Virus record (IMG/VR): IMGVR_UViG_3300021178_000021
Coordinates: 1 to 43,255 of that record
Strand: one strand, 5' to 3'
Origin: a virus
Length of the DNA stretch: 43,255 nucleotides
Part shown: one piece after another, positions 38,065 to 43,255 of the stretch
Numbering within the stretch: position 1 is the first letter of the stretch
Layout: each line of letters opens with the position of its first letter
Made by a program: the position numbers and the translations under genes
The notes under the pieces: model-generated
What the model saw: only the letters and a program-made list of their open reading frames with translations
The model's database searches: none
What the model was told of the DNA's origin: nothing

Positions 38065-38111
38065 GCAGAAAATGGTTGACTGGAAAAAAAATATCTGCCA
38101 CACCATCGGAC

Positions 38112-38300
38112 ATGAAAATCACAGCCACCCTTATCCGCCGCGCCCGCGAAGCTCGCGGGGAGAGCCAGGCCGAGTTCGGCAAGCGCTTCGGTGTTGGTCA
38201 AACCACTGTTTCAAATTGGGAAATGGATGGGCCGCCGGATCGAGGCGCGGCTCGGGTGGCGATTGAGCGGGTCCTGGCTGACCTGAGGATTGCGTCATGA
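38112..38300 (+). CDS. Cro/CI-type HTH regulator (XRE family)
   Basis: A 62-residue single-domain DNA-binding protein. Helix-turn-helix: ITATLIRRAREARGESQAEF then GKRFGVGQTTVSNWEMDGP, a standard XRE fold at minimal, Cro-like length. It is transcribed away from the leftward operon, with operator-like repeats in between, and is followed by ATGA coupling to the replication operon. It probably sets early transcription. No second, CI-length repressor or integrase was found. Confidence 0.85.
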   Translation: MKITATLIRRAREARGESQAEFGKRFGVGQTTVSNWEMDGPPDRGAARVAIERVLADLRIAS

Positions 38301-38494
38301 CCGCCTATGCCGCAGGAACCAAGGTCGGCATCGATCAGACCCGATCCGAGATCGAGAAGACGTTGACGCGGTTTGGCGCCGACCGCTTTGCCTATTTCGG
38401 CGAGAAGGCGCGCGCCATCATCGTGTTTGAGGCACATGGGCGCGCCGCATCCGATTCAACATCCCGCTCGGCGAAGGCGACGACGAGCGCGTGA
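38297..38494 (+). CDS. Conserved phage protein, N-terminal part (frameshifted)
   Basis: ATGA start. The first 49 residues (GTKVGIDQTRSEIEKTLTRF, GADRFAYFGEKARAIIVFEA) match the N-terminal half of a conserved phage/rhizobial hypothetical family. After HGR the frame turns to Ser/Thr-rich noise and ends at a TGA. In the neighbouring frame RIRFNIPLGEGDDERVKKKN follows directly, as the family continues, so an extra GC dinucleotide near 38442-38446 (GGGCGCGCCGC) appears to have broken the gene. Confidence 0.6.
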   Translation: MTAYAAGTKVGIDQTRSEIEKTLTRFGADRFAYFGEKARAIIVFEAHGRAASDSTSRSAKATTSA

Positions 38495-38715
38495 AGAAGA
38501 AAAACCGCGAGGCATGGCGCGCACTGTTGCTCTGCATCAAGGCCAAGCTCGTGTCGGTCGAGAGCAAGATCGAGACATTCGAAGAGGCATTTTTGGCCCA
38601 CGTGGTCATGCCGGATGGCAAGACGGCCTACGAGCACACGCGCCCACGCATCGCTGCGATGTACAAGGGCGGCGAGATACAGGCGCTCCTGCCCGCGCCC
38701 ACGAGGCCGCAATGA
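38491..38715 (+). CDS. Conserved phage protein, C-terminal part (frameshifted)
   Basis: 74 residues from a GTG that overlaps the stop of the first part (GTGA). The sequence (REAWRALLLCIKAKLVSVES, FEEAFLAHVVMPDGKTAYEH, PRIAAMYKGGEIQALLPAP) is the C-terminal half of the same family. It could still be made by coupled re-initiation, so the gene may act as two polypeptides, by programmed frameshift, or not at all. ATGA-type end. Confidence 0.6.
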   Translation: MKKKNREAWRALLLCIKAKLVSVESKIETFEEAFLAHVVMPDGKTAYEHTRPRIAAMYKGGEIQALLPAPTRPQ

Positions 38716-38719
38716 CCAT

Positions 38720-38872
38720 CTGCTACGCGCGCTCTACGACCCACTCAAAAAAGCCATCTGGGCGCCGTCGATCCGGGTGAACCGCCGCAGCCCGATCAAA
38801 TGGAAACGATTCCGCAGCTATGGCTGGCATGTGCGGCGCGTGCGCGTCACTCCGCTCCGGGGGAAAGCATGA
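38720..38872 (+). CDS. Basic ORF without a canonical start
   Basis: The frame encodes LLRALYDPLKKAIWAPSIRV, then NRRSPIKWKRFRSYGWHVRR and VRVTPLRGKA, a plausible basic protein that ends in an ATGA overlap with the resolvase gene. No ATG, GTG or TTG lies at its beginning; CTG at 38720 is one option. The ATG at 38712, coupled to the preceding stop, is in another frame and gives only 22 residues. A second frameshift or a non-standard start is likely. Confidence 0.4.
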   Translation: MLRALYDPLKKAIWAPSIRVNRRSPIKWKRFRSYGWHVRRVRVTPLRGKA

Positions 38873-39297
38873 CCATTGACCCGACGCACGCCCAGTTCCT
38901 CCCGCCGGACGAGCCAACGGTGCCGCGGGATATCGTGCTGACCATTAGCGCGCCACCGAGCGTGAACAGAACGCGCAAAGTCGACTGGCGCGGCAACAAG
39001 AAGCTCAAGGCGTGGCACGCGATGGCCGACCTGGAAATCATGGCGGCCGGCGGACGCTCCTGGGTCAAGCTCGGAATGATACGTGTCCCGGTGATGGATT
39101 GTTTCGCGCTGCACATCGAGGTGCCCGAGCAGGGATGCGACCTCGACAACCTCAAGGCAATTGCGGATTACCTCAAACGCATCGAGCTCGTCACCGACGA
39201 CGCGCGGCGCAACATGCGCGAGCTGCACGTGGTCGTGGTCAAGGACGTGCCGGCCGGCATGGTGCGGGTCCGGCTGCAGCCGATATCAGGAGGATGA
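38869..39297 (+). CDS. rusA: RusA-like Holliday junction resolvase
   Basis: 142 residues in an ATGA overlap. Shows the RusA pattern: ISAPPSVNRTRK near residue 27, then the metal site CDLDNLKAIADYLKRIEL (D91, D93, N94) followed by TDDARRN (D110/D111). RusA cuts Holliday junctions as a dimer and in phages resolves branched DNA before packaging. Length is close to E. coli RusA (120) with an N-terminal extension. Confidence 0.85.
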   Translation: MTIDPTHAQFLPPDEPTVPRDIVLTISAPPSVNRTRKVDWRGNKKLKAWHAMADLEIMAAGGRSWVKLGMIRVPVMDCFALHIEVPEQGCDLDNLKAIADYLKRIELVTDDARRNMRELHVVVVKDVPAGMVRVRLQPISGG

Positions 39298-39298
39298 A

Positions 39299-39613
39299 AT
39301 GGATAGCGATGAGTTGGCGCTGCGGTTGCGGAAGTTTCAGGAAAATCCACGAAAGTCGTTCGTCGACGACCTCGTGAGGGATGTGCTCCGGCATGTTTCC
39401 GGTCTGGAGGTGCAGATCGAGGAATGCAAAAACGAGATCGAGGGGCTTGAGGCTCGGATGAAAGAGATGGACGGAGAGATCGCTGACGCCGTTCACCCCG
39501 TCCTCGATCTGGTCGAGCGGCCGTGCGGCACACTGCATGCCTCGCTCCCGCCCTCGCCGGCAGCCGAGCGCGCGCTGATTGCTCTGCATAATGCGGTTGG
39601 GAGGCGGCTATGA
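39299..39613 (+). CDS. Hypothetical 104-residue coiled-coil protein
   Basis: ATG with AGGAGG about seven bases upstream. The central region is a coiled coil (VSGLEVQIEECKNEIEGLEA, RMKEMDGEIADAVHPVLDLV). The C-terminus (AAERALIALHNAVG) is helical. No recognised family. ATGA overlap with the HNH remnant. Confidence 0.65.
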   Translation: MDSDELALRLRKFQENPRKSFVDDLVRDVLRHVSGLEVQIEECKNEIEGLEARMKEMDGEIADAVHPVLDLVERPCGTLHASLPPSPAAERALIALHNAVGRRL

Positions 39614-39738
39614 AAAGAATAACCGCCTATCGTGTCATATTTTTGTTTGATTATAACCCCAACACAGGAAGTCTAATTTGGAAAAATCGTCCCAATCGCC
39701 GAATAGTGATTGGATCAATCGCCGGATGGGCGTCATGA
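39610..39738 (+). pseudogene. HNH endonuclease remnant (42 codons)
   Basis: The ATG overlaps the previous stop and the TGA overlaps the clamp start (ATGA at both ends). The product contains FLFDYNPNTGSLIWKNR and GSIAGW, the N-terminal signature of phage HNH endonucleases (L-x-Y-D-P-x-T-G-x-L-x-W...AG), but it stops before the GY segment and the whole catalytic HNH core. The stretch is clearly more AT-rich than its neighbours, as expected for a selfish homing endonuclease that has been deleted. It may still be translated as a coupling peptide. Confidence 0.6.
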
Positions 39739-40829
39739 AGATTGTAGCAGAACGCGATGCCCTGCTCGCCGCTCTTGCGGCAACACGTCGGACGGTCGTC
39801 AAAACCGTCATCCCGATCATGAGCAATGCGCGGCTGGAGGCGTCGGCCGGCGAGCTATCGGTCCTCACCCACGCCTTTGATCAGTGCATGCAAGCCGTGA
39901 TCGACGTCGAGACCGAAAAGCCCGGCGCCTGCACCGCGCCGGCCGAGATGCTGCACAACATCGTGCGTGGCATGCCGGCCGGATCGCACCTGACGATTTC
40001 TGTGGACAAGGCGCAATTGCTGATCGTGTGCGGCAAATCACGCTACCGGCTGCCCGTCCTTCCAGCGATCGATTTTCCCTCCGCGCTGGTCGCGGGCAAG
40101 ACGATCGGCGAATGTAAGTTCACGCCTGAGGATGCCGCGCGGCTGTTCAAGCAGCCGATGATGGCGGCTGAGACTGCGGAATCGCGATTCTATCTCAAGG
40201 GTGCCTACCTGCATTCGATCGGCGGCAAGCTCGGCACCTGCGTCACGGACGGCCATCGGCTGCTGCGGCCCGAGACGGAGATCCCGTTCACGGGCGATGG
40301 CGTCATTGTGCCGACCGTGGCCTGCCAGGAGATCGCGCGGCTCGGCGCAGACGTCGACCTGACGTGGTCCGACCGGATCATCGAGGCGCGCTGCGGCAAC
40401 CTCACCTACGCCAGCAAGCTGGTCGACGGCACATTCCCGGACTACCATCGGGCCATCCTGCCGAACTATGCCGGCTGGATCGAGCTCGACCGCGCCGAGC
40501 TCGCGGCGGCGGTCGATCGCCTGGTGGCGTTGGGCGCAATCCACATGGTCCTGACCTGGGGTGATGACCCGACCTCGGTCACGCTGTCGATCACGGGCGC
40601 AGAGGCGGGCCAGGAGGAGGTCGATTGCTCGGCCGAGCAGATGGGCGCCGGTCACTTTGGCGTCTCCCCGCGCCAATTGCAGGACATGGTGGGCGTGTTC
40701 ACCGGCGAGACGGTGCGGCTGCACTGGATCGACAAGTCAAGCCCGTGCAAATTCTCCGACCCGGCCGACCCGGGGCTGCTGGCGATCCAGATGCCACGCT
40801 ATTCTCCGGCGCAGGAGGCCGCCGCATGA
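39735..40829 (+). CDS. dnaN: DNA polymerase III beta sliding clamp
   Basis: 364 residues, close to the 366-375 of bacterial DnaN. Start at the ATG in the ATGA overlap (MKIVAERDALLAALAAT); an upstream TTG in frame is unlikely. Three-domain clamp signature: KTVIPIMSNARLEASAGELS (domain I), VCGKSRYRLPVLPAIDFP, then KLGTCVTDGHRLLRPETEIP, VDGTFPDYHRAILPNYAG, and the C-terminal LLAIQMPRYSP replacing the usual M-P-x-R-L end. It would encircle DNA and tether host Pol III. No phage polymerase is visible. Confidence 0.93.
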   Translation: MKIVAERDALLAALAATRRTVVKTVIPIMSNARLEASAGELSVLTHAFDQCMQAVIDVETEKPGACTAPAEMLHNIVRGMPAGSHLTISVDKAQLLIVCGKSRYRLPVLPAIDFPSALVAGKTIGECKFTPEDAARLFKQPMMAAETAESRFYLKGAYLHSIGGKLGTCVTDGHRLLRPETEIPFTGDGVIVPTVACQEIARLGADVDLTWSDRIIEARCGNLTYASKLVDGTFPDYHRAILPNYAGWIELDRAELAAAVDRLVALGAIHMVLTWGDDPTSVTLSITGAEAGQEEVDCSAEQMGAGHFGVSPRQLQDMVGVFTGETVRLHWIDKSSPCKFSDPADPGLLAIQMPRYSPAQEAAA

Positions 40830-40885
40830 AAATGCAATCATTGCAATCACCGGGCCGCGCGCCGGAGCGGGAGGGGACAGCATGA
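40826..40885 (+). CDS. Possible 19-residue peptide
   Basis: A short ORF (MKMQSLQSPGRAPEREGTA) with ATGA overlaps at both ends, between the clamp and the next zinc-type protein. It carries the GAGGGG ribosome site of the next gene. It may be a real micro-peptide or only a translational bridge. Confidence 0.35.
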   Translation: MKMQSLQSPGRAPEREGTA

Positions 40886-41181
40886 CGATCCTGAGCGACA
40901 AGGTGCGCACGGCCCGACACAAGACGCGACGCTGCGATCAGTGCGGCAGCCGCATCAATCTCGGCGAGCGCTACCGCGAGCAGGTGCACACCTACGACGA
41001 TTTCGTGGTCTACCGCGCGCACGAGGATTGCGACCGGGCGGCTGCTCTACGCACATCCAATGCTGATGAACCGTGCAACTTGCTCACCGACATCGATACC
41101 GAGGATTTCCCCTGGCTGCTGGCCGAGTTCCCGGCGGTCACCGCTCGATTGGGCATCACGGACAGGACGATATCGGCATGA
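40882..41181 (+). CDS. Zinc-binding-type hypothetical protein
   Basis: 99 residues with GGGAGGGG upstream. The N-terminal part has RRCDQCGSRINLGERYREQV followed by YRAHEDCDRA, a CxxC plus HxxC arrangement that fits one zinc ion. The remainder is soluble (DTEDFPWLLAEFPAVTARLG). Seen in small phage proteins; function unknown. ATGA overlap with the next gene. Confidence 0.7.
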   Translation: MTILSDKVRTARHKTRRCDQCGSRINLGERYREQVHTYDDFVVYRAHEDCDRAAALRTSNADEPCNLLTDIDTEDFPWLLAEFPAVTARLGITDRTISA

Positions 41182-41483
41182 GCACGCTGCAGGAGCGGTT
41201 GCGCAAAGAGGCGGTGCGAGGTGTCGGTGATGACGGCTCCGAATGCTGCTACGCGCCGAAGTGGACGTGTTGCGATCCTGCCGTGCTCCGTGAGACCGCC
41301 GACCGGATCGACCAGCTCGAGGCGATTGGACGTCGCATCCTGGCTGAAAAGTTCGATCGGTTCGGCCCTCGGAAGCTCGGCATCGAGGCCGATGACGGCG
41401 AGAAATGCTGGATTGTCCACAGCGATCTTATTGCCGCGCTTGAAGCCGCGCTCGCCGGGGCCGAGCCGGAGGCCTCCGCATGA
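41178..41483 (+). CDS. Hypothetical 101-residue protein
   Basis: ATG in an ATGA overlap. Contains SECCYAPKWTCCDPAVLRET, two CC pairs, then helices (ADRIDQLEAIGRRILAEKFD; LIAALEAALAG). Probably a small helical protein that may bind metal. No recognised family. ATGA overlap with the PAPS-reductase-like gene. Confidence 0.65.
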   Translation: MSTLQERLRKEAVRGVGDDGSECCYAPKWTCCDPAVLRETADRIDQLEAIGRRILAEKFDRFGPRKLGIEADDGEKCWIVHSDLIAALEAALAGAEPEASA

Positions 41484-42226
41484 CCCGCACAATTGTATGG
41501 TGGTCGAGTGGCGCTGCAAGCGCAGTAGCGGCAGCTTTGGTCCTGCGCGATACCCCCACCGCCATCATTGCCCGGTGCGAGACTGGAAACGAAGACCCTG
41601 ACAACTATCGGTTTGAAGCGGACGTCATGCGGCATCTTCACTGCTCGGTTACAATCCTGCAGTCCGACGAATATTCCGATGTTTGGGACGTTTGGCAGCG
41701 TCGGCGATACATGGCAGGAATCAACGGAGCGCCGTGCACCGTCGAGATGAAGGTGAAGCCCCGGCTTGCATTTCAGCATCCGACCGATCACCACATATTT
41801 GGCTATACAGCCGATGCCGCCGATGTGAAGCGCTTTGAATTGCTTCGCGAGACGTATCCCGAACTGACCATGCGCGCTCCGCTGATCGAGCGCGGAATCG
41901 ACAAGTCGGCATCGCTCGCCATCGTGTCAGGCTGGGGTATCGATCTGCCGCGCTCCTACGCAATGGGCTTTCCAAACGCTAATTGTCTCGGAACGGGATG
42001 CGTGAAGGCCACGAGCCCCGCCTATTGGTCACTCTATCGGCATCACTTTCCTGATCGGTTTGCCCGCACGGCATCCTATGCGCGTGAGATTGGTTGCCGG
42101 CTTACGCGAATCAGGGGAGAACGAGCGTTCATCGACGACATCCCGGCCGACTGGCCGATGACGCAACCAATCGTTCCGGCGTGCGATTTCCTTTGCCACC
42201 TTGCCACCCAGGAGCCCTCTGTATGA
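41480..42226 (+). CDS. PAPS reductase-like (PP-loop) protein
   Basis: 248 residues. N-terminal ATP-pyrophosphatase loop VWWSSGAASAVAAALVL (residues 6-22), then ARCETGNEDPDNYRFEADVM, as in the phosphoadenosine phosphosulfate reductase/adenine-nucleotide alpha-hydrolase group. Conserved-looking Cys at 86, 169, 173 (NANCLGTGC), 235 and 239 could bind an iron-sulfur cluster or carry sulfur, as in thiolation enzymes. It may modify DNA, RNA or a nucleotide; sulfate assimilation is unlikely in a phage replication operon. The substrate is unknown. Confidence 0.8.
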   Translation: MTRTIVWWSSGAASAVAAALVLRDTPTAIIARCETGNEDPDNYRFEADVMRHLHCSVTILQSDEYSDVWDVWQRRRYMAGINGAPCTVEMKVKPRLAFQHPTDHHIFGYTADAADVKRFELLRETYPELTMRAPLIERGIDKSASLAIVSGWGIDLPRSYAMGFPNANCLGTGCVKATSPAYWSLYRHHFPDRFARTASYAREIGCRLTRIRGERAFIDDIPADWPMTQPIVPACDFLCHLATQEPSV

Positions 42227-42234
42227 CCCCCGCC

Positions 42235-42270
42235 ATGCCCCCCCTTGCGCCGCCCGCGCCCGCGGGGCAT
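42235..42270 (+). promoter_or_regulatory. Leader hairpin 1
   Basis: ATGCCCC (42235-42241) pairs with GGGGCAT (42264-42270) over a GC-rich loop, in the stretch between the PAPS-reductase-like gene and the strong ribosome site at 42360. Together with hairpin 2 it may form a structured leader for the 42373 gene. Confidence 0.4.
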
Positions 42271-42322
42271 AGTGCGTGCGCTCGCCGGCCAGCGAGTAGA
42301 GAAACGGAGCGCGCGAGTGGAG

Positions 42323-42365
42323 GGGTGCATCCTCCCTCGCCCTCCAGCCTGATGCACCCAGGAGA
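42323..42365 (+). promoter_or_regulatory. Leader hairpin 2 next to a ribosome binding site
   Basis: GGGTGCATC (42323-42331) and GATGCACCC (42351-42359) make a perfect 9-bp stem with a 19-base pyrimidine-rich loop (CTCCCTCGCCCTCCAGCCT). AGGAGA (42360-42365) follows at once and lies seven bases before GTG 42373. The CCTCC in the loop is complementary to GGAGG-type sites, so folding could control translation. Confidence 0.5.
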
Positions 42366-42372
42366 CGCCCAC

Positions 42373-42612
42373 GTGGCGAACGATATCCACACCCAAATCA
42401 CGGCCGCGGCAGTCGCCGAAGCGATCCGCATCGAGCGCGATCGCGCGACCAAGGATCTGCGCGACTGGTTCGCCGGCCTGGCGATGCAGGCGCTCGTCAG
42501 CGGCGATGCTCATCGCGACGAGCCAATCACATGCGAGGTAGATGCACGGGTCGCCTACCTCATGGCCGACGCCATGCTTGCAGCGCGCGCCGCCGGGCGG
42601 GAGGCGGAGTGA
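42373..42612 (+). CDS. Hypothetical 79-residue helical protein
   Basis: The start is chosen at the GTG with AGGAGA seven bases upstream. An ATG at 42223, coupled to the previous gene, is in frame and would add 50 Pro/Ser/Arg-rich residues of low quality over two hairpins. The product (NDIHTQITAAAVAEAIRIER, KDLRDWFAGLAMQALVSGD, VAYLMADAMLAARAAG) is helical. No family is known. Confidence 0.6.
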   Translation: MANDIHTQITAAAVAEAIRIERDRATKDLRDWFAGLAMQALVSGDAHRDEPITCEVDARVAYLMADAMLAARAAGREAE

Positions 42613-42782
42613 TGGCTTACGAGTTCGCAGCGAGTGCCCTGGACCGGTCGCGCTCACGGTTGGAACCAGATAGCCATGGACTCGCTACAGCCCAAAAGTC
42701 TGGGAAAATAGCACTAGGCACTCCGCAAGTCGCCGCGACGGGCTGCGATCCTTTCGCCGCGCGGGACGGGGCGGCAGAATGA
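42612..42782 (+). CDS. Hypothetical 56-residue protein
   Basis: ATG in a TGATG overlap. Mixed composition (MAYEFAASALDRSRSRLEPD, SGKIALGTPQVAATGCDPFA) with no recognised domain. ATGA overlap with a 20-codon ORF downstream. The coupling is the main support. Confidence 0.5.
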   Translation: MAYEFAASALDRSRSRLEPDSHGLATAQKSGKIALGTPQVAATGCDPFAARDGAAE

Positions 42783-42841
42783 GCGGGCGCTACACACGAA
42801 AAACGCTTGACGTAAGCAGCATCCGCCATCATGGTGAATAA
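42779..42841 (+). CDS. Possible 20-residue peptide
   Basis: A 20-codon ORF (MSGRYTRKTLDVSSIRHHGE) in an ATGA overlap, ending directly before the ATG of the next gene (TAAATG). As with the other 19-20 codon ORFs in this genome, it may be a micro-peptide or just keep ribosomes moving between genes. Confidence 0.3.
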   Translation: MSGRYTRKTLDVSSIRHHGE

Positions 42842-43060
42842 ATGACAGATTTGCGCACCAAGCCGCTCGGCTCCCGCAACTGGCGCGCCCACCTCACCCC
42901 CGAGGAGCGGGCCGAGATGGTCGAGCTCGACCGCGCCATCGCGCACGCCAAGAAGATGGCCCAGCTACCGCGGGAGCGCCGCGAGCGCATTCAGAACCGG
43001 GCGACGCAGCGGGCCATCCCACGGTCGCCTCAACGAGACGGCAGCGGGGCGGATGCGTGA
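42842..43060 (+). CDS. Hypothetical 72-residue basic protein
   Basis: ATG directly after the preceding TAA. A helical, charged product (HLTPEERAEMVELDRAIAHA, LPRERRERIQNRATQRAIP). No recognised family. Its stop overlaps the GTG of the initiator gene (GTGA). Confidence 0.6.
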   Translation: MTDLRTKPLGSRNWRAHLTPEERAEMVELDRAIAHAKKMAQLPRERRERIQNRATQRAIPRSPQRDGSGADA

Positions 43061-43255
43061 TCAGCATTGCCACCTTGCGCGCGGCCGGAATGTCGGCTGA
43101 GCAGATCGTAAAAATCCTCGAGACCGAGGAGAAAGAGCGCATCGCGCGGCGGCGAGAACAGAACAGAATTAATCAGAAAAATCAACGTTCGCGTAATCAA
43201 AAACGTGCTGACGTTGCTGACGCGGATGACTGTGCTGACGCTGCTGACCCCCCTC
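43057..43255 (+). CDS. Putative replication initiator, N-terminal part (cut by right edge)
   Basis: GTG start in a GTGA overlap; open for 66 codons to the window end. It begins ISIATLRAAGMSAEQIVKIL, a helix-turn-helix-like start, followed by a charged helix (ETEEKERIARRREQNRINQK) typical of the N-terminus of phage O-like initiators in rhizobia, then an Asp/Ala repeat and prolines. The C-terminal half would be the partial gene at the left edge, ahead of the helicase. The DNA here carries five 9-bp repeats and may hold the origin. Confidence 0.75.
   Translation, partial: MISIATLRAAGMSAEQIVKILETEEKERIARRREQNRINQKNQRSRNQKRADVADADDCADAADPP
43207..43248. repeat. Iteron-like 9-bp repeats in the initiator gene (possible origin)
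   Basis: Five copies at a strict 9-base period: GCTGAC (43207), GCTGAC (43216), GATGAC (43225), GCTGAC (43234), GCTGAC (43243), separated by variable triplets. An AT-rich stretch (about 43157-43204) precedes them and a C/T-rich tract follows across the window ends. In lambda, the origin iterons likewise lie inside the initiator gene O. Confidence 0.5.

Noticed and set aside
42223-42372. N-terminal extension of the 42373 gene from ATG 42223
   Set aside because: The extra 50 residues are Pro/Ser/Arg-rich and lie over two hairpins, and a strong ribosome site sits just before GTG 42373. Kept only as an alternative start.
1-43255. CRISPR array, insertion sequence or integrase/attachment site
   Set aside because: No regularly spaced long repeats, transposase motifs or tyrosine/serine recombinase motifs were seen on either strand. 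The degenerate tRNA is not paired with an integrase.

Overview
The window looks like the essentially complete genome of a short-tailed (podovirus) dsDNA phage of a GC-rich alphaproteobacterium, probably Rhizobiales. Reasons: dense coding with chained ATGA/GTGA overlaps; a P22-like virion module (terminase, P22-type portal, scaffold, capsid, gp4-like adaptor, gp10-like stabilisation protein, three ejection-type proteins, tail fibres); and a GcrA-family regulator, a family typical of alphaproteobacteria. The last gene at the right edge (N-terminal half) and the first at the left edge (C-terminal half) look like two parts of one replication-initiator gene, so the contig probably closes into a circle with a few bases missing at a C/T-rich junction. 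No integrase, DNA polymerase, primase or CRISPR array was seen.

Layout. (1) 38112-43255 continuing into 1-2792, rightward: early/replication operon with a Cro-like HTH protein, a frameshifted conserved gene, a RusA-like resolvase, an HNH remnant, a bacterial-type beta clamp (DnaN), a PAPS-reductase-like protein, the split initiator, a Twinkle/gp4-like helicase, an NrdR-like zinc ribbon and a GcrA-like regulator. A dyad and a strong terminator-like hairpin follow. (2) 3080-6617: small genes leading to the terminase, with a promoter and operator-like dyad at 5748-5808. (3) 6614-29390: terminase, portal, scaffold, capsid, neck, ejection and tail genes, interrupted by a leftward three-ORF mini-cassette (8278-9025) and a degenerate tRNA (12564-12641). 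Five products of this module carry Sec-type signal peptides. (4) 29392-32336: lysis region with an endolysin, a holin-like protein and several small membrane proteins. (5) 37992 down to 32308, leftward: one operon of about 21 small genes, several only 31-38 codons, rich in CxxC motifs and single membrane spans, and including a protein made of DnaA domain IV. It is driven from a TTGACA promoter opposite the HTH gene.

How it may work (inference): the HTH protein sets the balance of the two divergent early operons. The phage brings its own initiator, helicase, clamp and DnaA-box-binding domain and borrows the host polymerase and primase. The GcrA-like protein sits at the end of the replication operon, where a late-gene activator would be expected. 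Small-gene functions are mostly unknown. All family names come from reading motifs; no database search was run.
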